A stretch of DNA of 7,282 nucleotides from a bacterium. Its GTDB lineage: Bacteria; Patescibacteriota; Minisyncoccia; JAJYZQ01. Where the stretch lies: positions 1-7,282 of the forward strand of contig JAJYZQ010000016.1 in assembly GCA_021799835.1 (NCBI GenBank). The letters are read 5' to 3'. Under the pieces are notes generated by a model. The model had not been told where the DNA came from. It did no database searches and worked only from the letters and a program-made list of their open reading frames with translations. Of this stretch, positions 1-5,134 are shown piece by piece; the first letter of the stretch is position 1, and each line of letters starts with the position of its first letter. The translations under genes were made by a program, and so were the position numbers.

Positions 1-1850
1 GCCAAAGAAGATTGACCCTGGGCATTGTTTGCAGCACCAGAGAGGGTTGCTTGCAGTGTACCAGCAGTAATGTCTGTTCCTGCTGTGTCAATAGTGTCTG
101 CATAGACACCGATGGTGTCGGTGGTTCCTGCAGGGATCACCAAAGATGAGCCAAGCTGGAAGGTCAGTGCAGCACCAGTCCAATTCTGGGTGGTGCCAAT
201 CTGTCCGCCGTTCACGGTCAAGTGAACATTAGCCAAATGACCGTTGGTACCATTATTAAAACCATTCGCCGTGAAGTTCACATTCAAGCTGGAGATCTTC
301 ATCGCTTCTCCGTATGCCGTGAAGGTGTACTGTGCAATTTCAGTGTTGGAAGTGCCGCCCGTGATGGTAGTACCATTGAAGGACGGATCAAGATTGACTA
401 CAACCTGTCCAGCATTGATGGTCTGAAGACCGCTTGCAGCAGGAATGCCAGTCGGCAATACCGCTACATTGTAGTTGGAGTCAACTACCTGCAGATCTGC
501 AGCGTTCTCAATGGAGAAGCTGACGCTTCGGTTGGAACCACCAATGATGTTACCTTGCAAGGTCAGTGTGCTTGCACCGGTATTCAAGGTGACAGGACTG
601 CTGGAGAGGTCAAACACCACAGAACCGTCTGTACCGACGTTCGCGGTGCTGCCCACCTGCGTGCCGTTTACATAGAGACCCAAGCTCTGGATATCAGTGG
701 TTGCCACTGACCCAATTTCCTGGAATCTTACGTAAGAAAGTTTTACTGGGCGCTGTCCTACCGTCAAGGTATCTCCCCAGAAGGTATAGTTGGTTGTGCC
801 CGCATTTACATTGCTCGCAGCAACGGAGTTATTTGCACCAACCGCTACGGTTGCCAATGTTCCGGTTGCAATACTTACCACACCGCTTGCCAACGGGAAT
901 GTTCCGTTCACTGCGGTTGCATTGGAAGTGACTGCGGTTGCGGAAGCCAGTTCAACGCCAACCGATTGTCCGCCGGCAGCTGCATCAACATCAGCTTTGA
1001 CCGTAATGGTCGTGCTGCTGTTGGGCGCTACGGTGAACAAGCCGCTCGTGTTGGAGAAAGTTACCGTGCCGTTTGACACATTCGCCGCATCGGTGATGCG
1101 GGTATTTCCATTGTACAAGTAAACGTTGTCCAAGGAAGTGTCGGCGGAAAGGCCGGTTCTGGTCAATACCACCTGCGTTACCGTATCAGTGGATGAGTCG
1201 CCATTGGCGAAAGTGTAGCTTCCCAATGCCGCTGCCGCCTGACCGGCTACGACTGCCGTAGAGGACGGCGCTGCCGCCGTTACGGTCAATCCTGCCTGTG
1301 CGGTAGGAGTAGTCGGGGTAGTGGTACTGGAACAGTTGGTAGAAGTGAGATCACTACCGGTCGGGTAGTAATTTGCTTCTTGCTGATTTACGGTAAACAC
1401 CTGATTCCAATTATATCCGCAGGAGACGAAGTCCGAAGCGGTCATATTGAGCCAGTGCTTAGTCGCTGTTCCGTCAGCATTTTCAGTTACGGAGTATACA
1501 GGAGCTGTGCCTGCTACTCTGTACAGATCAGAAGTGGTGTAGGAATCAAGCGTTGCTTGATCTACGCTCTGGATATTGTTCCAAGAGAGGTTCTGATACA
1601 TATTGAACACTGCTGGGTTGAATATGTGTCTCTTGTATCCTTCGGCGTTGACCACATAAACCTTGATGCCGTCTGGACCTCTGATTAATGTGCCGTCTGG
1701 CAAAGATGCCGCATTGGCAACCTGAGGCGCCAACGCAACTGCAAAGCCGGACAACCACACCAAGGTAGTCATCGCGAGACCAATGGCGAACACTTTTTCA
1801 AGCTTCGCGCGGATCTTTCGCGTGATTAAGGGTTTATCCATACTTAACAT
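1..1850 (-). CDS. Secreted S-layer-like surface protein, N-terminal part (runs off the left edge)
   Basis: The frame is open from ATG at 1850 to the window edge: 616 codons and no stop. Residues 5-20 are basic, 21-40 hydrophobic, and ANA|A (45-48) is a good signal peptidase I site, so the protein is exported. Residues 50-168 hold two degenerate repeats rich in aromatics (GIKVYVVNAEGYKRHIF, then APVYSVTE...KHWLNM), a type I associate with Patescibacteria surface proteins. A Thr/Pro linker (170-185) follows, then three beta-rich modules at about 187-315, 325-470 and 480-616 with recurring patterns such as YTF, NVYLYNG or NVHLTVNG, and VAPNSSTTITVKAD or VIPAGTTDTIGVYAD. The only cysteines seen are C144 and C173, which could pair. 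Composition is rich in Ala, Thr, Gly, Ser and Asn with few charges, as in S-layer or adhesin stalks. ATG at 1841 is an equally possible start; neither has a clear Shine-Dalgarno. The exact role is unknown. Confidence 0.88.
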   Translation of the reverse strand, partial: MLSMDKPLITRKIRAKLEKVFAIGLAMTTLVWLSGFAVALAPQVANAASLPDGTLIRGPDGIKVYVVNAEGYKRHIFNPAVFNMYQNLSWNNIQSVDQATLDSYTTSDLYRVAGTAPVYSVTENADGTATKHWLNMTASDFVSCGYNWNQVFTVNQQEANYYPTGSDLTSTNCSSTTTPTTPTAQAGLTVTAAAPSSTAVVAGQAAAALGSYTFANGDSSTDTVTQVVLTRTGLSADTSLDNVYLYNGNTRITDAANVSNGTVTFSNTSGLFTVAPNSSTTITVKADVDAAAGGQSVGVELASATAVTSNATAVNGTFPLASGVVSIATGTLATVAVGANNSVAASNVNAGTTNYTFWGDTLTVGQRPVKLSYVRFQEIGSVATTDIQSLGLYVNGTQVGSTANVGTDGSVVFDLSSSPVTLNTGASTLTLQGNIIGGSNRSVSFSIENAADLQVVDSNYNVAVLPTGIPAASGLQTINAGQVVVNLDPSFNGTTITGGTSNTEIAQYTFTAYGEAMKISSLNVNFTANGFNNGTNGHLANVHLTVNGGQIGTTQNWTGAALTFQLGSSLVIPAGTTDTIGVYADTIDTAGTDITAGTLQATLSGAANNAQGQSSL

Positions 1851-1856
1851 TACGAT

Positions 1857-1888
1857 CTTAGCAAAAGTTAGTTATTGCTTCTGCTAAG
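1857..1888 (-). promoter_or_regulatory. Hairpin in the 5' leader of the surface-protein gene
   Basis: The arms at 1857-1867 and 1878-1888 are complementary over 11 positions. The single mismatch becomes a G-U pair in the minus-strand transcript (CTTAGCAGAAG with CTTTTGCTAAG), and the loop is 10 nt. The stem ends 6 nt before ATG 1850 and occupies the place where a Shine-Dalgarno would sit. It may stabilise the mRNA or limit ribosome access. It lacks the U-run expected of a terminator. The function is inferred; the pairing is visible. Confidence 0.5.
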
Positions 1889-2196
1889 ACAACTAATAAT
1901 TAATTGTACAATCATTTTTGTTGTTGAAAGAAAAAATGGAGAAGGCCGTTCTTCACATTTAAAGAGGAAGGATGATAGATCCTTTTCCTTAAAAAGGCAA
2001 TCGACCCGACCATACTACTTGTTTACCCTATGACGTCTCCATTTCTCTCAAAGTGTACTCGGGGATCTTACAGCTTTCGCTGTTTGCTGGTCTGTAGCAC
2101 AACATTTTGCGCTCCCACAACCTTGTACAACATTCATTTTCTGAATTTCTGATTATTCTGCGTATTATGTTGTCAAAGACCCATCCGCTTACTTTT
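1889..2196. other. Intergenic stretch without a recognisable gene
   Basis: Neither strand shows a coding frame with a recognisable protein. Besides the promoter listed separately, it holds a small perfect hairpin, ACAGC-TTTC-GCTGT (2070-2083), and a 7-bp inverted pair ACAACAT (2127-2133) and ATGTTGT (2167-2173) that encloses a smaller ATTCA/TGAAT stem. None has a terminator-like T-run. I recognise no tRNA, riboswitch or other known RNA here. Confidence 0.5.
1972..2000 (-). promoter_or_regulatory. Candidate sigma-70-type promoter for the surface-protein gene
   Basis: On the minus strand, TTGCCT (2000-1995) and TATCAT (1977-1972) are separated by 17 bp. The hexamers match the -35 and -10 consensus at 4 and 5 of 6 positions respectively. 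Transcription would start near 1965 and give a leader of about 115 nt that carries the hairpin at 1857-1888. No competing promoter this good was seen closer to the gene. Confidence 0.45.
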
Positions 2197-2241
2197 GTCA
2201 TCCTGAATTTACTTGTCCCGCTGTGGCGGTGATTTCAGGAT
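2197..2241. repeat. Nested palindromic element of the TCATCCTGAA...TTCAGGAT type
   Basis: The outer arms ATCCTGAA (2200-2207) and TTCAGGAT (2234-2241) are perfect reverse complements. Inside lies a second hairpin, CCGC-TGTG-GCGG (2218-2229). Sequences with the outer form are, to my knowledge, common dispersed intergenic palindromes in several bacterial groups. The inner palindrome resembles an insertion into the loop of the outer one. Only one copy is visible in this window, so the repeat status rests on recognition. Confidence 0.5.
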
Positions 2242-2260
2242 CTATAACTCTTTCTAACTA

Positions 2261-2321
2261 AACGGAAATGGCTTTCTTCAAACAGCCCTCTTCGGTGCGC
2301 TTAAAGAAAATCATTTCCGTT
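2261..2321. repeat. Long imperfect hairpin in intergenic DNA
   Basis: AACGGAAATG (2261-2270) pairs perfectly with CATTTCCGTT (2312-2321). After two imperfect positions the stem resumes with TTTCTT (2273-2278) against AAGAAA (2304-2309), leaving a loop of about 25 nt. That gives 16 Watson-Crick pairs over an 18-position stem. No T-run follows on either strand, so it is unlikely to be a simple terminator. It could be a small mobile palindrome or part of an RNA. Confidence 0.45.
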
Positions 2322-2673
2322 CACCATGTCCTTTGTTTTCAATGCACGACTGCGAGGCCTTCGCCCGCAGTCCAATAAATATTCTCCATTATACCACATC
2401 ATTGCGTACCAGGCAACAATATGCTTTACCAGTCTACTGCATCTCAGTAAAACTGTAAAGAGGCAAATTGTTTTCTCAATTTTACCGCAACGTGCAACGT
2501 AAAGTCAACAGAGTAAAATCGCCACCAGTATGTGCAGCTTATTTTTTCTGTGCTGTTCTTGGTTTGCCGGGGGAGGCAACTTGGCGCGATCCGAGAATCA
2601 CAGGTGCTGTAAGGTCGCCATGAGATTTTGATTCACCACAATTTTTAACGGGAGATGACCTTCCTTCTTTGGT
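2322..2673. other. Intergenic stretch without a recognisable gene
   Basis: No convincing gene was seen. A 7-bp hairpin, GACTGCG (2348-2354) with CGCAGTC (2366-2372), is present but has no T-run. The minus-strand frame at 2539-2769 reads through the 46-bp repeat and is not a believable protein. The stretch separates the 3' end of the helix-turn-helix gene from the upstream region of the surface-protein gene. Confidence 0.5.
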
Positions 2674-2719
2674 GTCATTCCTGCCTACCGGCAGGCAGGC
2701 CTGCGAAAGCGGGAATCTC
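2674..2719 (+). repeat. 46-bp nested palindromic repeat, left copy
   Basis: It starts GTCATTCC and ends GGGAATCTC, with an almost perfect 20-bp palindrome inside (CCTGCC...GGCAGG, 2680-2699) and a GCGAAAGC mini-hairpin (2703-2710). The ends resemble the widespread ATTCCCGCGAAAGCGGGAAT intergenic palindrome, as if the GC-rich palindrome had been inserted into it. A second copy, 44 of 46 identical, lies in inverted orientation at 4280-4325. This copy lies 53 bp past the stop of the helix-turn-helix gene, where its fold could act as a transcript end, but no T-run follows. Confidence 0.8.
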
Positions 2720-2772
2720 AAAAAAAGGATGGGCGAGAAACGACTGCAATGGCGATAACAAATCCGCAATAA

Positions 2773-3690
2773 CTACGATTGAGTGGAGTGAGCGGGTGCG
2801 ATGAAGTACAACATTTTTCTCGCCGCTTTTTCCTTGCCCACGATCTGCTGTTCTTGCATAGCATTCAAGTAGCGGATGATCGTCCGCCGGTCGCATCGGA
2901 CTTTTTTGCCCAGAGCTTCGGCAGTCATCTTGTTCACGGAAAGCACTGCAATTATTTTCTTGAATGTCTGCTCTTTGCGAAGCGAGTGATCGGAAAGTTC
3001 TGGTTCTTTTTTTTCGGGCTTTTTGGATTTTCCGGAAACCTGAGCAGCGGTTTTCTGTTTCGGGTTATTGCCGGCAACGCTGTTTGATTTTTTTACCGCG
3101 TTCGTCGCGGCAGAAGAATTATTTTTTCGCCCGGCTTTTTCATCGCCTGCAGAAAAAATATTTTCCGGTAAAAAACCAATTTCCGGTTTCGCCAATTTTT
3201 TTTGTTTTGCGGAAGTTTTTTCTGCGGTAATTTCTCCGGAAAAATTTTCTACCGTTGCCAGAATTTTTTCCACTTCATTGTGCACATCCGTATGCATTTG
3301 CATCTCCTGATATTCAGCGATCAATTTCGGCAGAGCGAGATAGGAATTTTTCAGCACGATGAAGTTTTCTTTTCTGAGCACGAGGTTGTTGGACCGGAGA
3401 AAACCGAAACTTGCCAGATCTCCTGCGACATCAAAAAAATTAGTCAGCACAGAAATATTTTGTTGTAAAGAATCAAGCGTAAACGCTTTACCACTATTGT
3501 TATTCAACGCAGCATTATTGTCAATAAGCTCACTAGCTCCGCGCAAGACCGTTGCCGCAAGGTCGGTGATGTTTTTCGCCAAGCTCTGCTCGGTAATAAA
3601 AAAACACACCCGATAGGTCGCCGAAGACAAGCTAAGGATCTTTTGTTTGAGGTCATACGATTGCTGAGCGGTAGAGAGAGTGTTCGGCAT
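2773..3690 (-). CDS. Orphan helix-turn-helix protein with an N-terminal helical domain
   Basis: 305 aa from ATG 3690 to TAG 2775-2773. Residues 5-130 are predicted mostly helical (LKQKILSLSSATYRV..., LDSLQQNISVLTNFFDVAG). They recall an unnamed Patescibacteria helical domain, but I cannot name a family with certainty. Residues 155-235 are a Lys/Ser/Asn/Ala-rich, probably disordered linker. Residues 240-300 form a DeoR/HTH_11-like winged helix: MTAEALGKKV as the second helix, DRRTIIRYLNAMQEQ as recognition helix, then a KEKAARKMLYFI wing. No enzyme motif, signal peptide or membrane segment was seen, so a cytoplasmic DNA-binding protein is expected. A longer frame can start at TTG 3747, but that TTG is the first part of a good -35 box (TTGACT), which favours ATG 3690. 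The array of short repeats directly upstream is the obvious candidate target; this link is inference. Confidence 0.82.
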   Translation of the reverse strand: MPNTLSTAQQSYDLKQKILSLSSATYRVCFFITEQSLAKNITDLAATVLRGASELIDNNAALNNNSGKAFTLDSLQQNISVLTNFFDVAGDLASFGFLRSNNLVLRKENFIVLKNSYLALPKLIAEYQEMQMHTDVHNEVEKILATVENFSGEITAEKTSAKQKKLAKPEIGFLPENIFSAGDEKAGRKNNSSAATNAVKKSNSVAGNNPKQKTAAQVSGKSKKPEKKEPELSDHSLRKEQTFKKIIAVLSVNKMTAEALGKKVRCDRRTIIRYLNAMQEQQIVGKEKAARKMLYFIAPAHSTQS

Positions 3691-3718
3691 AGATATACAG
3701 GAATTAGTTACTGCCTCT

Positions 3719-3747
3719 ACGATACGCGGAGTTCCGCTAAAAGTCAA
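3719..3747 (-). promoter_or_regulatory. Promoter of the helix-turn-helix gene with a palindrome in its spacer
   Basis: On the minus strand, TTGACT (3747-3742) and TATCGT (3724-3719) are separated by exactly 17 bp. Transcription would begin near 3712, giving a leader of about 22 nt before ATG 3690. The spacer contains GCGGA-GT-TCCGC (3726-3737, read on plus), a 12-bp dyad in the classic operator position between -35 and -10. The first site of the upstream repeat array begins 15 bp beyond the -35 box. Confidence 0.55.
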
Positions 3748-3759
3748 TAAATTTTCACT

Positions 3760-3789
3760 AAATTGTCACAGTTCCAACTGTGACAATTT
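3760..3789. promoter_or_regulatory. Perfect 14-bp dyad, promoter-proximal operator candidate
   Basis: The two leftmost array sites face each other as AAATTGTCACAGTT, CC, AACTGTGACAATTT: 14-bp arms without mismatch around a 2-bp centre. The dyad begins 13 bp upstream of the -35 box of the helix-turn-helix gene. It is the most perfect member of the array and so the likeliest high-affinity site for a dimeric regulator. Confidence 0.6.
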
Positions 3790-3834
3790 GCTCTCCACGA
3801 ACTGTGACAAAACAAGCATTATTAACTGTGACAA

Positions 3835-3900
3835 TTTATGTCTATCATATACGAATTTATACACTATTAAAGCCATTTACGAGGAATTACTAACACATAA
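3835..3900. other. AT-rich centre of the repeat array
   Basis: This 66-bp gap separates the two mirrored blocks and contains the symmetry axis near 3867. It is strongly AT-rich (for example ATACGAATTTATACACTATT) and contains no copy of the 11-bp site. It could hold a divergent promoter or a region that melts easily, but no hexamer pair is good enough to call. Confidence 0.4.
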
Positions 3901-3946
3901 TTGTCACAGTTCATTTGATACATTTTGTCACAGTTAAATTTTCTGG

Positions 3947-3974
3947 TTTTGTCACAGTTTGAACTGCGACAAAA
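3947..3974. promoter_or_regulatory. Second, imperfect 13-bp dyad in the array
   Basis: Sites seven and eight face each other as TTTTGTCACAGTT, TG, AACTGCGACAAAA: 13-bp arms with one mismatch around a 2-bp centre. The geometry is identical to the perfect dyad at 3760-3789 (site centres 13 bp apart), and it takes the mirror-image position in the right-hand block. Confidence 0.55.
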
Positions 3975-4018
3975 TGAACCGCACGAACTGTGACAAAACG
4001 ATACAAATTGTCACAGTT

Positions 4019-4249
4019 CCATGGCCAGAAATAAGCGGTGAGCGTGCGCCTTTTCAGGTCATATTTTTACCTCCTCAACTGAGGAAAAACTCCCTCTTAC
4101 CGTTCCAGGGAGGAAAAAATCTTATACGCCACCCAATCCATCCGGCTCGCCCCTTTCCTACAGATCGCTTCCTCAAACATTTTTTTCTTCTCTTCCCTAT
4201 CCGATTTTTATTTTCCTTATCCACAGGAAGGTAGAAAAAAAGGGCGGAG
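4019..4249. other. Intergenic stretch with a lone DnaA-box-like site
   Basis: No believable gene was seen; the plus frame at 3959-4234 is Pro/Arg/Phe-rich and begins inside the repeat array. TTATCCACA, the consensus DnaA box, occurs once at 4217-4225. A 6-bp stem with an 11-nt loop and a following minus-strand T5 (4112-4085) resembles a weak leftward terminator, but no leftward gene lies upstream of it. TCCTC-AACT-GAGGA near 4072-4085 is a further small hairpin. Confidence 0.45.
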
Positions 4250-4284
4250 ATCTCAGGATTGAAACATTTTCAATAGTCCGAGAT
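4250..4284. repeat. Imperfect hairpin abutting the right 46-bp repeat
   Basis: The inner stem ATTGAAA-CAT-TTTCAAT (4258-4274) is a perfect 7-bp inverted repeat with a 3-nt loop. It is extended outward, after bulges, by ATCTC...GG (4250-4257) pairing with CC GAGAT (4278-4284). The outer arm overlaps the first five bases of the 46-bp repeat, so the two palindromes share sequence. Confidence 0.5.
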
Positions 4285-4325
4285 TCTCGCTTTCGCGGGC
4301 CTGCCTGCCGGTAGGCAGGAATGAC
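4280..4325 (-). repeat. 46-bp nested palindromic repeat, right inverted copy
   Basis: Its reverse complement matches the copy at 2674-2719 at 44 of 46 positions, differing only at unit positions 28 and 39. The inner 20-bp palindrome is fully conserved. It ends 7 bp before the -35 box of the rightward operon, so its fold could insulate that promoter from upstream transcription. The flanking bases of the two copies are not alike, so no target-site duplication supports a single composite transposon. Confidence 0.8.
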
Positions 4326-4332
4326 AAGAATG

Positions 4333-4361
4333 TCGTCATCCCCTTGCCGAAGAAATATAAT
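4333..4361 (+). promoter_or_regulatory. Candidate promoter of the rightward surface operon
   Basis: A perfect -10 box, TATAAT (4356-4361), is preceded at 17 bp by TCGTCA (4333-4338), which matches the -35 consensus at 4 of 6 positions. Transcription would start near 4368, 33 nt before the small reading frame at 4401 and about 155 nt before the 203-aa gene. Confidence 0.55.
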
Positions 4362-4400
4362 CATCGTACAATAGAATATATATCAGTAATGTAATCAGCT

Positions 4401-4484
4401 ATGCAAAAAACTTTTACCAAGAAATTGGTCGTTTATTTTTTAATACTTTTTGCGATCGGCGTTGCACTCGGCATTTTTCTCTGA
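4401..4484 (+). CDS. Possible 27-aa single-pass membrane peptide
   Basis: ATG 4401 to TGA 4482-4484. The peptide starts MQKTFTKK and continues as one uninterrupted hydrophobic segment of about 19 residues (VVYFLILFAIGVALGIFL), a textbook basic head plus membrane helix. It lies between a perfect TATAAT box and the 203-aa gene, 38 bp upstream of the latter, so it would be the first cistron. No Shine-Dalgarno is visible, but the larger neighbour lacks one too. Such a short frame could arise by chance; the charge and hydrophobicity pattern is the only argument for it. It might instead be a leader peptide. Confidence 0.4.
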   Translation: MQKTFTKKLVVYFLILFAIGVALGIFL

Positions 4485-4522
4485 TCTTTTTGTAATGAAA
4501 TTTTTACTCTTATTGTAGTGCT

Positions 4523-5134
4523 ATGAAAAAATTCTTCTGGTATCTCTGCATTGTTATCTTGAGCATTATTATTTTTATCGGTGGAATGGCAAGCGGATTT
4601 TATGGAAAATTTTTCTTGAGCGCACTTGCCATAAAACAAGCCGGAGATGCTACCGCATTACACCATCAAAAATGGTTAGCGTGGTATCACGAAAATAATA
4701 AGAATGATCAGTACGGCGGAAAAACTCCACAAGAAACCGTTGAGCTTTTTCTGCACGCAGTACAACAAGGCGACTTAGAAACCGCAAGCAAATACTCTTT
4801 TTTCCAAGATCAGGAATTGCAGTCGCTGCAATACGCTCAAGCATCAACCAATCCCCACACCAACCTTGATGCATATACCAGCGAATTACAGTCAGCGTTA
4901 GATCATAACCAATTCACCACCATTCCCGCAAGCGAGATAGACTTTACCGCCACTTACCCCGGAGAAAAAGCACAACTTCAATATATAGAGGTAGTGAAAG
5001 AAGGATATACAGATATGATACCCGTTCCACCAGATGGTCATCTTCTACCAATAGATACACCTGTCGGAACTTATACACCAAGAATAGATTTCTTCAGACC
5101 AGAAGGCGGAACGATATGGAAATTCTACAACTGA
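4523..5134 (+). CDS. Membrane-anchored protein with a possible NTF2-like (DUF4878-type) domain
   Basis: 203 aa. The start is basic (MKK), a hydrophobic helix spans residues 4-26 and no lipobox cysteine follows, so it is probably an N-in, C-out anchored protein with its body outside the membrane. Residues 67-105, GGKTPQETVELFLHAVQQG followed by DLETASKY, match the opening helix of small NTF2-like folds, in which a helix is followed by a curved sheet; residues 135-203 are beta-rich. In that superfamily the pocket usually binds a ligand or a partner; no catalytic residues can be assigned here. The last 19 bp overlap the start of the phospholipase-like gene, implying one transcript and possibly coupled translation. 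The function is unknown. Confidence 0.8.
   Translation: MKKFFWYLCIVILSIIIFIGGMASGFYGKFFLSALAIKQAGDATALHHQKWLAWYHENNKNDQYGGKTPQETVELFLHAVQQGDLETASKYSFFQDQELQSLQYAQASTNPHTNLDAYTSELQSALDHNQFTTIPASEIDFTATYPGEKAQLQYIEVVKEGYTDMIPVPPDGHLLPIDTPVGTYTPRIDFFRPEGGTIWKFYN

Larger units (their letters stand above)
3760..4018. repeat. Ordered array of ten TTGTCACAGTT sites in mixed orientation
   Basis: Ten 11-bp sites were read directly. Plus orientation: 3763-3773, 3901-3911, 3925-3935, 3949-3959, 4008-4018. Minus orientation (AACTGTGACAA): 3776-3786, 3800-3810, 3824-3834, 3986-3996, and 3962-3972 with one change (GCGAC for GTGAC). Centre-to-centre distances are 13, 24, 24, 77, 24, 24, 13, 24 and 22 bp. 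The first four sites (+ - - -) and the next four (+ + + -) are exact mirror images in order and spacing about an axis near 3867, while the sequences between sites differ. About 0.004 matches to an 11-mer would be expected in this window by chance. Fixed spacing with variable spacers fits cooperative protein binding. The array is too short-unit and mixed in orientation for a CRISPR. Confidence 0.9.

Noticed and set aside
222..1122. Plus-strand frames inside the surface-protein gene
   Set aside because: They overlap a continuous minus-strand frame with signal peptide and domain repeats; their translations are low-complexity shadows.
1889..2673. tRNA, tmRNA, RNase P or riboswitch in the large gap
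   Set aside because: No cloverleaf or familiar conserved core could be found by eye; only simple hairpins are visible.
2539..2896. Two minus-strand frames of 76 and 73 aa
   Set aside because: Both read through the 46-bp palindromic repeat (RFPLSQACLPVGR and IPAFAGLPAGRQ are typical translations of such elements), and one overlaps the helix-turn-helix gene.
3691..3747. TTG start giving a 324-aa helix-turn-helix protein
   Set aside because: The TTG is part of TTGACT, a -35 box spaced 17 bp from TATCGT; ATG 3690 lies just downstream of the predicted transcription start.
3760..4018. CRISPR array
   Set aside because: The repeat is only 11 bp, orientation is mixed, spacers are about 13 bp or 2 bp, and no cas gene is present.
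4085..4112. Leftward rho-independent terminator
   Set aside because: The stem is only 6 bp with an 11-nt loop, and no leftward gene lies upstream for it to end.
3680..4234. Plus-strand frames with repeated Asn-Cys-Asp peptides
   Set aside because: The NCD units are the translation of the AACTGTGAC array; copies occur in both orientations and frames, so this is DNA-site repetition and not a protein repeat.
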